A DNA stretch of 64,000 nt from Sambucus nigra (GCA_949130495.1 OX422207.1:370099868-370163867), one strand, 5' to 3'. Numbered from the stretch's first letter, positions 45,148 through 59,083 are shown. The notes: generated from the letters alone by a model not told the origin. Made by a program: numbers and translations.

Positions 45148-46169
45148 TGTAACACCCCGTAATTTTGAGTATTTAATATTTAATTATTTTTGGGAGTTAT
45201 AAAAATATTTAAATTGGAGATACTTAAATTCATGAGAGGGAGAATTTACTAAAGAGAGCCGAATTATTTATAATTGACGACTTTTAAGTTTAATTATCCG
45301 AATTAATATGTGGCACATTTTGAGGTCGAAATATGGAAATGACAAAAAGTATTTCAGATGGAAATTCTGAGTGCATGGTTGCGTCCGGATGGGTCGAGAT
45401 AGTCAGAAAAGAGTTTCCGGGAGTAGTAATTGGGTCTCGGGGTATTTTTGGGTATAGCCGGACCCACACGGGGTGAGTTGGGCCATTTTAATTAGGCCCA
45501 GATGGCCAAAAACGGGATTTAGGTTTTTAACCTAAACGAAGAAGTGTTAAACAGCAGTAAACACAAATTCTAAGCCCTAGGGCTTGAGAGGGAAATTGGG
45601 GGAAAGCAAACCAGGAGCAATTGGGAGATTTTTAGAGCCAAATTAAGGGATTAATTTGGGGTGTTCTTCATCAACCAATCTCTACACCAACGAAATCAGA
45701 CCCTACGAATAATCCAGGCAAGTGGTTAACTATTGTGATTTCTAAATTGATGATAATCAATTCATATTATAGTGATCTGTAAATCAAAATTCGTTTTGGG
45801 TGTGCAACCAAAATTAAAAATTGGGTTTTTATGAATTTAGAGTAATGGGCATATTTAATTACTCAATGGATGTTAAGTTATGATTTGGGTCTGTTAAGAT
45901 TAAATTGTAAAGTGGATTACAATATGTATAGTGAATACATGGACTGATTATGGTAGGGTCGGATTTGGTAGAACAGACCCGGGTGAAAAACCCAAATCAG
46001 ATATACTTAGGGTTTTGGACAAATTGTTAATGGATTAAGGTCTCTAGGGTGTGTAGAACCTTTTCTGGTGTGGAGAACATGTTGGTTGTGATTTGGGTAA
46101 AGGTTTGGGAAGAAATCAAAAGCTTGAGGGTACGTTAATGGCTGAAATAGCAAGTCGGGGAAGACGATC

Positions 46170-46225
46170 ACCTGCTCGATCGATCGATCGACCCAGGGGG
46201 ATCGATCGATCGACGGTCCCAGGAA
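46170..46225. repeat. GATCGATCGATCG palindrome cluster in element B LTR
   Basis: Two blocks, CGATCGATCGATCGACCC (46178) and GGATCGATCGATCGACGG (46200), sit about 20 bp apart in AT-rich DNA. Nearly the same arrangement occurs in the element C LTR at 57143. Confidence 0.85.
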
Positions 46226-46509
46226 CTTGGCAGTTCGGCTAGTTTTTTTTATATAAAGAGGATTTTATTTTAGATTTAATCCCTTACTTTTATTTAGTGA
46301 TAAATTCATATGTGGCACATATTTCCTTAACAATTATAGGGTGATATAATTGGGTTTAGGAGGGTGTGAACGGTATGTCATGAGATGAACGACTTTGGGG
46401 AAATAATTCATAAGTAGTGATATTGGGCCGAGGAATAATATTCGGGTATTGTAGTTGGGTGACGCTACATTATTAAAGGGATTGAGGTGAAATATTTAAT
46501 TATGAACCA

Positions 46510-47545
46510 AGTGGGCGAGTCCGGGTATGCTGATAATTATAGGTAAATATAATTGGGAGATTTGATTGATATGAATGTGTGACACATTGTGGGCGAATAT
46601 GTGGGATTGAAATTCTGAGATGTAAAAATGGACCAAGTGAGCGAGTCCGGGTATGTTAAATTAAGTGACACCAAAGTATTAAATTAATTATTGAGAGATT
46701 AAATTAATTTGGAGTCGGAACATAGACTCGGGAAATAATAAGGTATGGACCAAGTGAGAGAGTCCGGGGATAATGGTTGGGTGACACCAAGTAATTTAAT
46801 TAATGGATGTGTTAATTAATGAAAGTAGAGTCGGAAGGTAGACTCGGAAAAGTATTAAATTAATTGATGTTGTAATCAATTAATTTAGAGTCGGGTTATA
46901 GACTCGGGAAGGGTATGGATTGATCAATTTAATGAGAGTCGGACCACAGACTCGAATTGGTATATATTAATTAATGTGTAAATTAATTAAATGAGAGTCG
47001 GACGATAGACTTGGGAAGGTATTAAATTAATAGGGTGTTAATTAATTTAATTAGAGTCAGACCATAGACTCGGGGAAAATAGTATATTAATTGAGGTGTG
47101 AATTAATTATATTAGAGTCGCACCACAGACTCGAATTTGTGTTAATTAATTAATGTGCAAATTAATTAAATGAGGGACTACAGACTCGGATTTGTGTTAA
47201 TTAACTGATGTGTAAAGTAATTATATCAAAGTCGGACCACAGACTCGGATTTGTGTTAATTAATTAATGTGTAAATTAATTAAATGAGGGTCGGACTACA
47301 GACTCGAATATGTGTTAATTAATTAATGTGTAAATTAATTAAATGAGGGTCGGACCACAGACTTGTAGTTGTGTTAATCAATTAATGTGTAAATTAATTA
47401 AATAAGAGTCGAATCATAGACTTGGGAAAATTTCAAAATAATTATTGTGTAGAGTATTATTATTTAGAGTCGGACCACAGACTTGGAAGGATGAAAAATA
47501 TTAAGTGAGAAAACTTATTAAGTTGAGTCGGGCCAGAGACTCGGG
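46510..47545. repeat. Degenerate tandem array, about 14 to 17 units of about 55-62 bp, each with two dyads
   Basis: The phrase GAGTCGGACCACAGACTCG and variants recurs near 46713, 46827, 46885, 46938, 46995, 47052, 47114, 47172, 47226, 47287, 47345, 47404, 47466 and 47523. GAGTC and GACTC form a small stem in each unit. Between them lies TTAATTAATTAATGTGTAAATTAATTAA, a second inverted repeat. Three earlier units have CAAGTGrGCGAGTCCGGG instead. Unit length and sequence drift gradually along the array. Confidence 0.85.
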
Positions 47546-47625
47546 AAATTACAGGCTAGTGTTACGGGTTGTGAGTTCACGGTGAAGTCAGGGTTTATTT
47601 TATATATATATACGGTGCAGTGACA

Positions 47626-47761
<136 letters not shown>

Positions 47762-49016
47762 TATTAAATATCAGTGATTACATATTTATTTAATTTATAT
47801 ACTATAGTGCTATCAAGGGAGGTTGCGTGATGTGGGTGAATCCCCTAACTTGAGGAGTAGGGTGAATATATCCCCGGGTCATAGCGTCCGGTATATGGGT
47901 GAGGAGATTATCTCACTTTTAGGGAAGGAATATGACCGCCTCCACTTCGTTTATGTTTTAGGCCAGGTTGGTGAGCGAATCCAACTTGGGTAACTAGGTT
48001 ATGTGAGCACACCTAGTGGGATAGCACTTTAGAGGGAATCATCCGGCGAGGGCATGCTTGGAGGGATGGATATACGTATGTTATATGTGTGGATGTTTTG
48101 GTAAAGGTACGTATATAATGGTATTCAATATTATATGCGGGTAATAATATAGTGTGTGATGTATTTACTTTATATAACTTGTGACACGGTTATATGCCAT
48201 TATTTAAGAAGGAATTAATTAAGTTAATTGTGAGATAATTTATAATTCAAGAATCAATATATTCGGGTTAGAGTAGTATGGAAAGGGGAGGTTATGCCAG
48301 GACTATATGGACGGGGTAGTACAACTAGGTGGGGGTCAAGGTAACCATTAGGTGTGCACAATAGTGGAGGGGTGAGAACGTCAACAAGGGAGTACGACAC
48401 TAACTTAAATATGAACCGCATTCATGCATTTTAAATTACTACAGTTAATTCACTTGCTAAATATTTTCAAAATGTTTTGGATTCTAACCCTTGCTATAAA
48501 ACTATTTTCAAAATCTTTTAGGTGTCCAGCCATAGGGACGCCGGGATTGATATTCTATTCCAGGGACACGGAGCTGGGGCATATGTGGATGCTAACAGGA
48601 GTTTGGATTAGACGCGTCGTTCATTTATTCTTAGAGTAGGAATCATGTATCAGTTCCAGTTTTATTTAGGGCTCGTCACCCAGACTTCTCAGTGCAGTTT
48701 TCAGATGTATTTATTCAGGTGTTGAATAGTTGTATTCGATTTCATTTTGGTGGCCGATGGTTTATTAGGCAAATGTGTTTCATTAAATTATTCATTTGAG
48801 TTTTATTCAGTTGTGTTAATGGTTTATATTTATTTCCGCATGTACTGTTTTGTTAATTAAAAAGTTAAAATTTAGCACCAACTTTTGGAATACTAGGTGG
48901 TTAGTAAATTTTATAAAGTTTTCTTTACAATGATGATAAGGATGAACCAACTCGGATTCCTATTTTAATTTTGTATAGGACTGATCACCCGGTATTTTAT
49001 TAGGCGGGGTGTCACA

Positions 49017-50470
49017 ATTCACATTCCCATAGGGTAGGAAATCTAGCGGCGGTAGGTTTTCGACGTCGATGTTCTCCTTGTGTATTAGAGTTTTTTATAG
49101 AAACCACAAAAGTCTTGTGAGTGAAGTCGGATCTTGATGAATTTTTATTGGCAATCATCCCCATTTGATGTGTCCTTGGATAATAATTAATATATCCCAT
49201 AAGACAAATTTGAACTTTTAATGGAGTGTTGAGGTGACGGCATCTATATAGTGCATTTATAGGTGCCTAATGAGAAGATTTAAATTGGATAGCATGTTAC
49301 AAACTTAGAATTATATAATAATTTCAGAAAGGTCAATCAAAGTTGTGATCTAAAAAAGACCAAGGACTTCCTGACAAGTTTTTTCGTATTTGCTGACTAT
49401 TGTTATGTTAGGTGGTACATTCGAAGTCCACAGTCCTAGTTGTTTGGTGGTCATTTCGGCAGTAGAAATTAAGTGAAAATCAATTATTGACTAGGATCTA
49501 TTGTAAGCATTTCTAATATTCATGTATCGAGATGTATAGGTCCAGATTATGCACTTTTCCTTATCAATTAGTGTCTTCATCTATGAAGACCAATGGTTAT
49601 ATTGCTAATAAGACGATGGTGGTTGTTAGCTCTTCTGATATCAAATTCTTAGCATTTTGGATCCTGTTGAGAATATTGAGCAAAGTTGTGCGATGCGAAT
49701 ATGATGCAATGATTATTTCCTATAGTTATATGTTGGTCTCCCTCTATTTCACCTAATATAAGACTATATCATCTTCAGTCATTACACACCCATTTTGTCA
49801 TCAGAATGCTCTTATCTTACAAGTGGAGAAGTTTATAGTGTTGTCAAGATTAGGCTAAGTGAGCCATGCTCATGCAAATATAAAGGTTAATAATGGTGCA
49901 CAGTTATGTATATGACCCTTCTATAGTGTCGACATTGTATTGACTAGGTAATGCTGATAAGTCTGTCCATGGGGTTGACTCAAAGTCTCCTTTATATAGA
50001 TTAGTATAAGCACTAACTTATAAGGGGCATGGACCCATGAGATCATCCCATGCAATGAAATTAATGTATTTAGTTTTTCAATACTCATAAGGTCCAAGGA
50101 TGTAGCAAGATCGTTGTTTGACACAAGAGTTATAAGGGGGGAAGGCTCAAAAAATCATCTGTTTTTATATATGGTGTAAACAATGTCTCCATGTTCTCTA
50201 AGCCTGAATGATTTGTCATTAGAAGGGTCATGGAGTAAGTGGTCCCGTTACATTATTCTAATCATTCATCAAGGACTTAGTCATAAAAACGATACTTCTA
50301 TAGACAATAGTGGTGGAGATATATTTTTCTGATAGTGTTTCCTCTAAGGGTATCGAGGCAAGCATGTCATCAATTAGATTAATGCTTTTATTACTAGTAT
50401 GGGCATTTCTCATGTGAGGGTAAGATTAACCTATTGTGTCGTAGGGACATAAGATAACCGAGATGACTTC
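49017..50470. other. No gene recognised
   Basis: Only short unrelated ORFs on both strands. The region may hold the decayed pol of the minus-strand element whose gag lies at 50480-52400, but no catalytic motif was seen. Confidence 0.35.
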
Positions 50471-50479
50471 TTACCATGT

Positions 50480-52400
50480 TAAACCCCCCGATAGTAAGAT
50501 CCACTAGTGATAGATCATATTTGACTTTGTGTATTGGTGAAGATCCCACTTTAGACTCAATGCATGGGTCATGGCGATATTCGAAACATATGAATTTTCA
50601 AAACCCAAATCATTCCATAAGTTCATGGGAAGTTCCTAGAATTTGGGGAGTGTTGTGCCCCCATCCACTATTTGTTATCTTTCTAATGTGTAAATTGTTT
50701 CCCTTTGAACAAAGCAAACTATATGATAGGACGCATGGGTTACTAGTGCCACGATATAATCAAGAGTAAAGTAGATGGAATATTTTTATTTAGATTTTAG
50801 AAAGAACATGGTATGTACCATACGATCCAGATCTATAAAAGAGGGACTATCTGAGAAGTAGGTTTCACTAAAAATTAAGGATGTAGTAGATAAATCGATA
50901 TCGCATTTCCTTTATGCTTGGGTGAGGTGCCAATCTTCTTCCATCACTTTAGAGAAGTAAGGAGGCATCAATGAGAGAAATACTGGGCTTGGGATTGGGT
51001 CTACGAGTGGTCATGGTATGGTTCCATTCAAGGGTAACTTTGAATATGCTAGTATGATTGAGTATTAGGTCTGTTATTATTGCTTAGGGATCATACTCTC
51101 CATCGTCCCAAGATATTTTATTATCCTCTATCTCGTGTTGTGGTAGTGGATTGATAATTATGTTGGACTTTGGAGGCCTTTTGTAGACATGAAGCCTTTA
51201 TTAATGATATTTTCTATAGAAACCCAAAGGCTAGAGAATTTTTTAGTAGTATGGTTCATTGATGATACTCTCAATAATTGTCTATGCGATGATTAGGGAA
51301 ACAGAGTGGGTGGAGGTTTTAGAGATAGGGGTGATAAGCACCATCTCTTATTAAGAGATTAGCAACGTTACCTGTTAGAGCATGAAAGTTAAAGTTGGTC
51401 CATCGTGGGTTAGAGGATTGTGGTCAATGTGTTGTTGATCATGATTCCTTTATTAGTGTGTATATAACATTAACCGATATGGAACTTGCGAAATATTTAT
51501 CCAACTTACGAGAAAAAAAACTAGCTTGATGACTTCTTTTTCTCGATATCCAACCGTGTTCTCCGGAGAGAGGTACTCTTCTATTTTTGTTCCCACGTGC
51601 ATGAGGACTTTGAATGTGTGATGTGTTATTTCTCGAATGACCGTCGATATACTAATGAGAGGTTTTTTATGCAATGTTAACTTGATCTTCTTGTTATGGA
51701 TGCTTAGTTATTAATGCTTCATTGTACCTTTAGCGAATTAGTAAATTCCATAGACCCGCAACAGGTTCTTGGCGTGTGAGATATAGGTCTTATATTTTAA
51801 TCTCCATGTCATGATTGTACTAGTATTGGTTGAAAAAATCCAAACAAGGTTTGAATGCAGGTCAAATGGAACATTTGGGCCATTACTTTGTAGTCATTCC
51901 TTGACACTTTCATGTCGAGGATATAATTCTGCAAGTGGATCTTGGGTGGTCCTAGTCCTATGAATTTCTCTATGTTAGAAATTTTGAAATTTGAGGGGAT
52001 CTATGCTTCTGTGTATAGGGAGATCCATTGAATGTCTCCATGTTCGTCAGCAAATTAGTGGTTACGAAAATTGGCTTGTATAGCCTCAATATTCCTTTTG
52101 ATTATGGCCACTTCATTAAATGGGAGACTTCTAAATATGGTTTTTTCTAATATGGACTCATCATTTGTTCCTAATATAGTATCTTCTATTAACTGGTGTG
52201 AGGTTGGTGCATGGGTTATGTTGGGAATGAAAACGTCCTTTGAAGTTGTTGGTTGCAGTTGCACGGGCACATATATAGTGGGAACATCCATAATTCAACC
52301 AACGATAGTATGGAGCTGGTCGTAATAGAGTTCGCCAATGTTCTCCTGGACTAATCATGCTACTATGAGAACTTATGTGAGCAGGTTTCGTATATCTTTG
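50480..52400 (-). pseudogene. Gag-like pseudogene of an old Ty3-type element
   Basis: Minus-strand reading from about 52290 gives MDVPTIYVPVQLQP, then a linker ending NVEAIQANF-like (IKRNIEAIQANFRNH), then IPSNFKISNIEKFIGLGPPK (about 51990-51930) and HLQNYILDMKVSRNDYKVMA. This follows the capsid layout PPKFKxPxFEKYxGxxCPxxHLxxYxxKM of plant gag proteins. Further down, VGTKIEEYLS (about 51590) and SIENIINKGFMSTKGLQSPT (about 51220-51160) fit the later IGERIE and IQDLIDxGxxxF positions. Stops are frequent and downstream reading fades by 50480. The lineage is uncertain (Ty3, possibly Tat-like). Confidence 0.5.
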
Positions 52401-54640
52401 GGAATATCTCTCCAGTCATGGCTTGAGAAGTTTTCACTTCTTCGAACTATCATTCAATGTGACCTAATTCTCATTTTCAAGTAATCCTCAGATGAACTTT
52501 GCATTTGTTTCTACTCATCACTAAGATATGTTGGGCTTAAGGACAGGTGTGCATCAAATGGAAGGAAGGTAATGGTTGTACAGTCACTAGGATATTATTG
52601 AATGAGCATGTAATTCTATTCATTTATGATTGCCTCACGTGATGTAGTGGATTGAATGTAGATTGTGGTTATTTTTTAAATGTGTCTTGTATCTTACCTT
52701 CACGAGGTCAGGCAAGTGGGAAAAAAGAAGACATGGACATACATATAGAGTCTAACACAATAAATTTAGTTTAGGCCTTAAACAGTCTTTTATAGCCTTA
52801 AACAGCCTTATGACTCCCCGACACATCATATGGCATACTTTTCTCTCAAGGGTTAAATAACCTACAAGACACGGTCACAGTCATGGTGGGCATTACTTCT
52901 CTTTTCGAGGTTTACGGTCCTGTGAGCATCTGAAATGCTATGAAGATTATCCATGCAGAATGTTTACTCCTAATTAGGGAAGGTGGATCACTCCATTATA
53001 AATAGGTACATTATTTTAATGAAGATTTGCACAACGATTGTCCCGACCTTATAGAGGTAATAAGGTTCTTTTATAGGAAAGTTTTGTGTTTTTATGTTAG
53101 AGTTTAGGGAGCCTTCGATCGTGTTTGAGTAATATACTTCCTCTTTTGAGGAAGTAAATAGAAATATACGCAAACCATTAAGGGAAATCTATACCCATTT
53201 TTAGGGGGGAAATGTTTTAACCGTGTCCTAATGTATAATTCGAGCACATTTTTGGATTAACACAATAGCTATAATGTTTGGGGTAAATCCTTCATGATGC
53301 AAGCCCCACAATATAATACCCAACCTCTGACGATGGTTATGGTCAATAGGTAAAGGGAAATTGATATACCCAAAAGGTTATAGGCTAGAGAGGGTGTGAG
53401 TGCACCATTAATAGTTGGTCAACATACATATACTCCGTAGGTAGCTTCTCCTAAGGAAAATGGTATACAAATATGCTTTCAAATCATGTGTAAACATAGT
53501 ATGCAACTTTAGTTATTTCTATTATAGAAAAATTATGCTATGAGAAAATGTTATTTTACTCGTATATAAACATTTAATTCTAGAACTAGCCTATGGGAGA
53601 GTGATCCTATAATGGTGAATATGTTAAGGGACTACCCTAGGGGTGAAGTCTTGGATATAACAACACTTTCTAATATAGAATACCAAGACCATATGTAGAG
53701 GTGAAACATATTTGGATAAACATACGATTAATCAGTGAGCACGTCAAAGTGAAAAAATAATCATATCCTTATCGAATCAACCCCTGTAAAGTCACCACTA
53801 TGAGAATCCAAACCTTCGAGAGTGAGGCCTTTGTGTCAGAGATTGGTATATGCAAAATAAAAAATTCATTCTAAGAATCTTTGATTAATCATGCTATGGA
53901 AAGTGAAAAATAAAAACTACGTTTGAAAATCTAAATATAGGGTTATGAATACAATACCTTTGCAAACCGGGTTGTAATCTAATAATGCATAAAAGGTATT
54001 CATGAAGATAGATGACGCTTCATTATTTTGATCCTTAAAAAGCTAAGTTGTGTCCAATAAAACACTTCGATCTTCTAGTATACGATCTTAACAAAGATAA
54101 ATAGGTGTGAGGTCACCTTTTTAGATGAAAACCTTTGGTTGTGAGTGAGTGATGAACTTCTCTCTAATCCTCTTCTAAAAAATGTGAATAGTATTTTATC
54201 TCCCCCTATCCAACCCTTCATACTGAATATGAAACTTAAAACCCTATCTTACACTAATATATATTAGTAGAGGTTTTGTTATTTGGCTAAACAAGTCTTC
54301 TAAAGAGTCCGAACCAAACTATTTAGGCATATGGATCATACAAGGGACTAAAGATAAATAATTAAATTGGCTTCCAAATAAATACTCACAAATCCCAAAT
54401 TATAACCCCGTAATTTTAATCCTTTATTGATTTAATAATAATTAATTCCAGTAAATAATTATGAGTGAAATCCCATTTAACTGTCCAAAAAAGCACTCGG
54501 ATATAATGAGGTCTCGTTTGTAAAGTTGATTAGGGTATGGAATGTGATTCCCCGTGTTAAGCTTTCGATACTCTCTTAGTTAAATCAATTTTTCGCTAAT
54601 TGATTTTAACAAACATCTAATCAATTCCTTTATTCTTAGA
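52401..54640. other. No gene recognised; TATA-like box near 52995
   Basis: ATTATAAATAGGTACATT at 52995-53012 looks like a plus-strand TATA box with a start region downstream, possibly an old LTR, but no LTR boundaries or paired copy were found. The rest is AT-rich with short ORFs only. Confidence 0.3.
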
Positions 54641-54960
54641 CTTAACTTTTTTTTAGTCCATTGGATTAAAAAATAATGGGTTTTTTTACTTAACCCCATT
54701 TTTAATATGATATTTAACTTAACCCCCACTCTTTTGATCTCTTTTATATATCCCTTCACAAGGGGGTATCTCAAAATATTGAATAAAAATAGGGAGTTAA
54801 GTTCAAGAATTTTTTTTACATCACCCCTTTTTATAATGTAAATTTATACTTAACCCCTATGTTGGGGACAAAGTCACGAGATTATGAAAATGAGGGGTTA
54901 AGTCAAATTGGTCATTAATATATGGGGGCTTAGTTAAAATGTTCATAAAATAAACCATTA
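54640..54960. repeat. Repeat-rich segment with ACTTAACCCC/GGGGTTAAGT motifs in both orientations
   Basis: ACTTAACCCC-type phrases at 54687, 54718 and 54851 face GGGGTTAAGT-type phrases at 54892 and related forms at 54793 and 54927. The arrangement suggests an imperfect inverted repeat or degraded MITE. Just before it is a short perfect hairpin, TTAAATCAATT with AATTGATTTTAA (54582-54609). Confidence 0.45.
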
Positions 54961-56025
54961 ATTAGGTTTAACTGGTGGAAGGAAACCGTAGAAATTTATC
55001 AAGGGATATCTCAATTCAGGATCTTTCTTGGACACAGATTCCATCGATTTATATTCTCAGACCTACCCACAAAATTCTAACCCAAATTGTGAGGATCTAT
55101 TAACCTAATATAAAATCGAATCGCACCCATAGAAATCAAAGAAATAATTGTGCAAGAATTCCAATCACCATAATCTCAGGTTTATGAACCTATGAACCCT
55201 TTGGAATTGTGTGAGATTACCTAAGTCTAATTAATAAATCCCATTGACCTAAATCACATGGGTGATAATTTCCAATACATTCCTAAATGTATCGGTCATA
55301 ATCCTCTTTCAAAATATCATACCAGTTCTCTAACCATGAGACCTGTTGTCATAGTTTGAGACAAAATACTAGGATTGTACACGTAACCACAAAGATAAGT
55401 TTTCAACTTCATATTTAGGTTGTGAACTTTCAATTGTACTAGAACCAGAATTCCGATCTTATGTGATCAAGCTGAAACCAACTCACCAGAACTTTTACAA
55501 AATGCAATTGACCAACATATATAAAACAATATATTTAAAACAAAAAATTTAAATAATTTTAAAAAATATATTTCTCATTTCAAATGAATAGACAGTACGT
55601 TTATTAGTAATTAAAATGATAATATATGATTTTATGAATAAAACCCCTAAAATATCCCACTTAGTCTTCAAGCCATGTACATATACATCTAACTCCCAAT
55701 TCGGGTGTTCTGATACAACTTTGGTCTTGTTGTTGCTTTAAAATGGATATACTACTTTAAACCATTTTGTCAAAGCTATACTCAATCATCAAAAGTATAC
55801 AACAAAGTAAAGGAAAGATAATAGGATACTTAAAGTGGTTGATCCATGAAAATGAGCCTACGCCCATTATGGTGCCTTATTCTCATTAGATATATACATT
55901 TAGTACAAGATTGGGGAACTATTAGGCATATATGAGTAGAGAAATGGTATAAATATACAAGCATAAATGTGTTGTGTTGTAGAGGTCGTAGCCTTCTAGT
56001 TTAAATTTGTAGGAGGCCACGCTTA
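54961..56025. other. No gene recognised
   Basis: AT-rich sequence between the repeat-rich segment and element C, without credible ORFs. The last five bases, GCTTA (56021-56025), should be the left copy of the element C target duplication, whose partner lies outside the window. Confidence 0.35.
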
Positions 56026-57139
56026 TGTAATACCCCGTAATTTTATGACTTTTAAATTTGGGGATTTATTAAATTTAATTTGAGATATTAATTTAATCTT
56101 AATCCAGAAATTATTTTAAATATTTACTAGCGTGATAAGAGTTAGTAATTATTTGGATTTTGTTGAATATTACTTAATGGATAAAGTAATATGTACAATC
56201 GAATTTATTAAAATTATCACGAGTATATAAATTGATAATTGTGGAAATTTAATCGGGGCGCGCCTATGTCATGTCAGGATTAAATTAGTATTATTGAAAG
56301 TTAATAAATTATAAGTCACCCGTATGGTAATTTCGAGTGCACCAATGGGTCCGGAAGGGTCGAGATAGTCAAAATAATATACTAGGGGGTTTAATTTGGG
56401 TCTCGGGACGTTTTTAGTCCTAATTAACATCCAGGGAGGGCGTTTTGGACATTTCGTATTTTTGGGCAATTAAACCCACGAATTTTCCAAGGTTATATCA
56501 GCTTCTAGGAGTCTTCATCTAGGGTTAACAAAAGAAACACCAAAGAACGACCATTGGAAAAGAAGTTGTAAAGCTTTCCAAGGAGTTCAAAGCCAAAAAC
56601 TCCATCGTTTACACCACCGCCGCCAAATCGTAGATCGCGCGACGGGGAACACAACCACACCACTTTCTTCCAAAAATTAGAAACCAAATTTCCAGGCAAG
56701 TATCTATCTTGATTTATTTTTTTAGTTAATGTCTCAATTATGTTAGTCTAGGGTTGTTTAGAACTTGTTTCATAAAAGAAAGTGTAGTTTGGAGACTAGA
56801 ATTCATATGTCGTAGAAGAAGTAATCATATTTTGGACATCAAATTCGTATGTAGAGGATACACCACGAAATCTTATGAATTTAGAAGTAAAAAATCTGTA
56901 AAATAAATGAAGAATCGAAATTTAAAGAAAAAATTAGGGTTCTTGAAGTCTATGTAGATTTTACCCCTTTAAATTGTTATACGAAATGATAACTCACATG
57001 TTTTACTTAGAAAATTATTTATTTGGGTATATAGTGCTTGTAGTATCATTTGTTGGGAGTTTGGGAGTCATATATGGATATTTGGTTGAGGTTGGAGATG
57101 GATTTCTGTAATTGGGTTAATGCAGCTTTCGCCATAACT

Positions 57140-57225
57140 GCTTGATCGATCGATCGTCCCAAGAACATCAATCGATCGATGATCGATCGATTTACCCCCT
57201 TCCAACGATCGATCGACCCCTTCGG
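57140..57225. repeat. GATCGATCG palindrome cluster in element C LTR
   Basis: TTGATCGATCGATCGTCCC (57143), ATCGATCGATGATCGATCGA (57172) and CGATCGATCGACCCC (57206) within about 80 bp. Comparable to the clusters in the LTRs of elements B, X and Z. Confidence 0.85.
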
Positions 57226-57656
57226 GAAAATTGCATATTCCTCTTATTATGGGTTATTCCGATTAAAATGCGTAGTAACCCTTGAGTACTATTAGTAGAA
57301 CATTTTGGGATATAATTAGGACCAGTGGGGTTTTAGTAAACCCCAATAAGTGAGAACTTAATGTAAGATGAAATTAAGGGTTAACGGGGAGTGATTTACA
57401 CATATGTAATTATGTGAACATTTAAATAAAAGATTTGGACTCGTTAGGAAGTTAGACTAGAAAGTAAGTGAGAGTACCTACTGAAATTATACGTAGGTAG
57501 ATAGAATACTTTGAGAGATATGAAGTAAGTATGGAATCACCTATAAATGAAAATAAAAGAGACGAGTCCGTTATACGGGATAAACGAGTAGAATGTATTA
57601 AGAACGGATAATTATAATTATGGGCCGTGGGTGCACCTAATTGTGAAATGTAAAGA

Positions 57657-57660
<4 letters not shown>

Positions 57661-57690
<30 letters not shown>
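57661..57690. repeat. (TA)n microsatellite
   Basis: Thirty bases of TA in the element C 5' LTR. A second run of about 36 bases lies at 58062-58097. Confidence 0.9.
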
Positions 57691-57693
<3 letters not shown>

Positions 57694-58060
57694 CTGTGTG
57701 ATTGTGCATATATTATATATATGTGTAAAAATCGTACCGAGCTACTTGCTATCACGAGGGGTTTCCTCATCGGGATAGTCTTACCTCAACTGGGCCTTTA
57801 CGGGGGATAACGACTTGTACACTAGAACATAGGATTCCTTGGTGCAGGCTATCTGATTGATAGTCAGACAGTCCTAAGAGACGTGAGGGTATGTGCTGAC
57901 CTCTTAGTGACTTGGAACTATGCTTCACCTCCATTTGTTTATGTTTTGTGTTAATACAGTTCGAGAGTGATTCCGAACAAGTATTTCCCTTAGTACGAGT
58001 GATACGGGGACTTGATAGTAGAGTATGCCAGCACCATAAAGCTTATGTGGGGTGCTGATA

Positions 58061-58061
<1 letters not shown>

Positions 58062-58097
<36 letters not shown>
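58062..58097. repeat. (TA)n microsatellite
   Basis: About 36 bases of TA in the element C 5' LTR. Confidence 0.9.
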
Positions 58098-58101
<4 letters not shown>

Positions 58102-59083
58102 GAGCGGCTAATATAGATATGTATACTTAAGTATGGGAACGTTCTACTGTGCATAAAGGTAGTTTAGTAATGAATGAATACTTCGATTTTATTATTAAGT
58201 GTTTGAGAATTTTGTGACAACACTGGAATATTTTAAAATGAAATGAGATAGATGTGAGAACTTGAATTCTAGAAATTAATTATCCTAGCCATAGTAATTG
58301 TCGGCATGAAACCTTATGGGAAAGTTAAGTTAAAATAAACTTTTGGGGTTAATAGTGTGGTAGGCGTGCACACTAGATTTGAGGTGAGAATTTCTCAAGA
58401 GAGTGTCGCATACTAACATGGTTGTTACATTAGCCGGTAAGCATTTTAAATACTTGCTAAACTAAATTTAAACTGTGTTACAATCAGGCTCTGACCCGTT
58501 TCCTGTTATCTCTTCTCTCTTGTATATATATGTGTATATCACAAGTGCCCAGCCACAGGGGCGTCATGCTTAGGTTCTTTGGACTGGACGTGCTGCAGCT
58601 TATGTGGGAGTTGCAGGCCATTTTCTTGGATGACCTCGTTGTTAATTCCACTCTTATTTCAGTTCTACTTAGTTGGGCATGTGTCGCCCGTTTCCTTATT
58701 CCGTTGGATTTTTCAGAGATTATGTTCATTTATCTTTAGTATTTTTATTCTTTGGGATTTGATTATTGTCAGGATGATTTTCCTTTGTGGTTTTAAAGTT
58801 TGTATTGGTTTATTTGAATGGTTAAATTTCATGGGTGTTTATTTCCAGTCTTAATAATTGTTTGATTTTTAAACTGTTACTTATTAAAGGTTTTCATAAT
58901 TGGATTTAATAAAATGGAAATAATGTTTTAAATGGTTTTGGCACTTAGCATAATTATTTAGGGTGTTTGAATTGGAAAGTTTATTTTGTGACAGTGATGT
59001 TAAGAATGAACCAACCGTTCACCTTGAATATTATTTAATAAAGGACTGATCACCCGGTATTTAATTAGGCGGGGTGTCACAGG

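Larger units (their letters stand above)
56026..59081 (+). repeat. Element C 5' LTR (3056 bp)
   Basis: Starts TGTAATACCCCGTAATTTTA, ends GGCGGGGTGTCACA. The first 83 bp are repeated at 63918-64000 with only a few differences visible in the overlap (such as CCCTGTATTTTT for CCCCGTAATTTT), which supports the boundary. It contains two (TA)n tracts, a GATCG cluster and a stretch of conserved LTR end sequence shared with element B. Confidence 0.93.

Noticed and set aside
49017..50470. Possible host gene between elements
   Set aside because: Short ORFs only, no intron-exon pattern with recognisable protein, and flanked by retroelement relics.
52985..53012. Endogenous pararetrovirus promoter (TATAAATAGG)
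   Set aside because: Only a TATA-like box. No movement protein, coat protein or viral RT motif was seen nearby, so no viral assignment is made.
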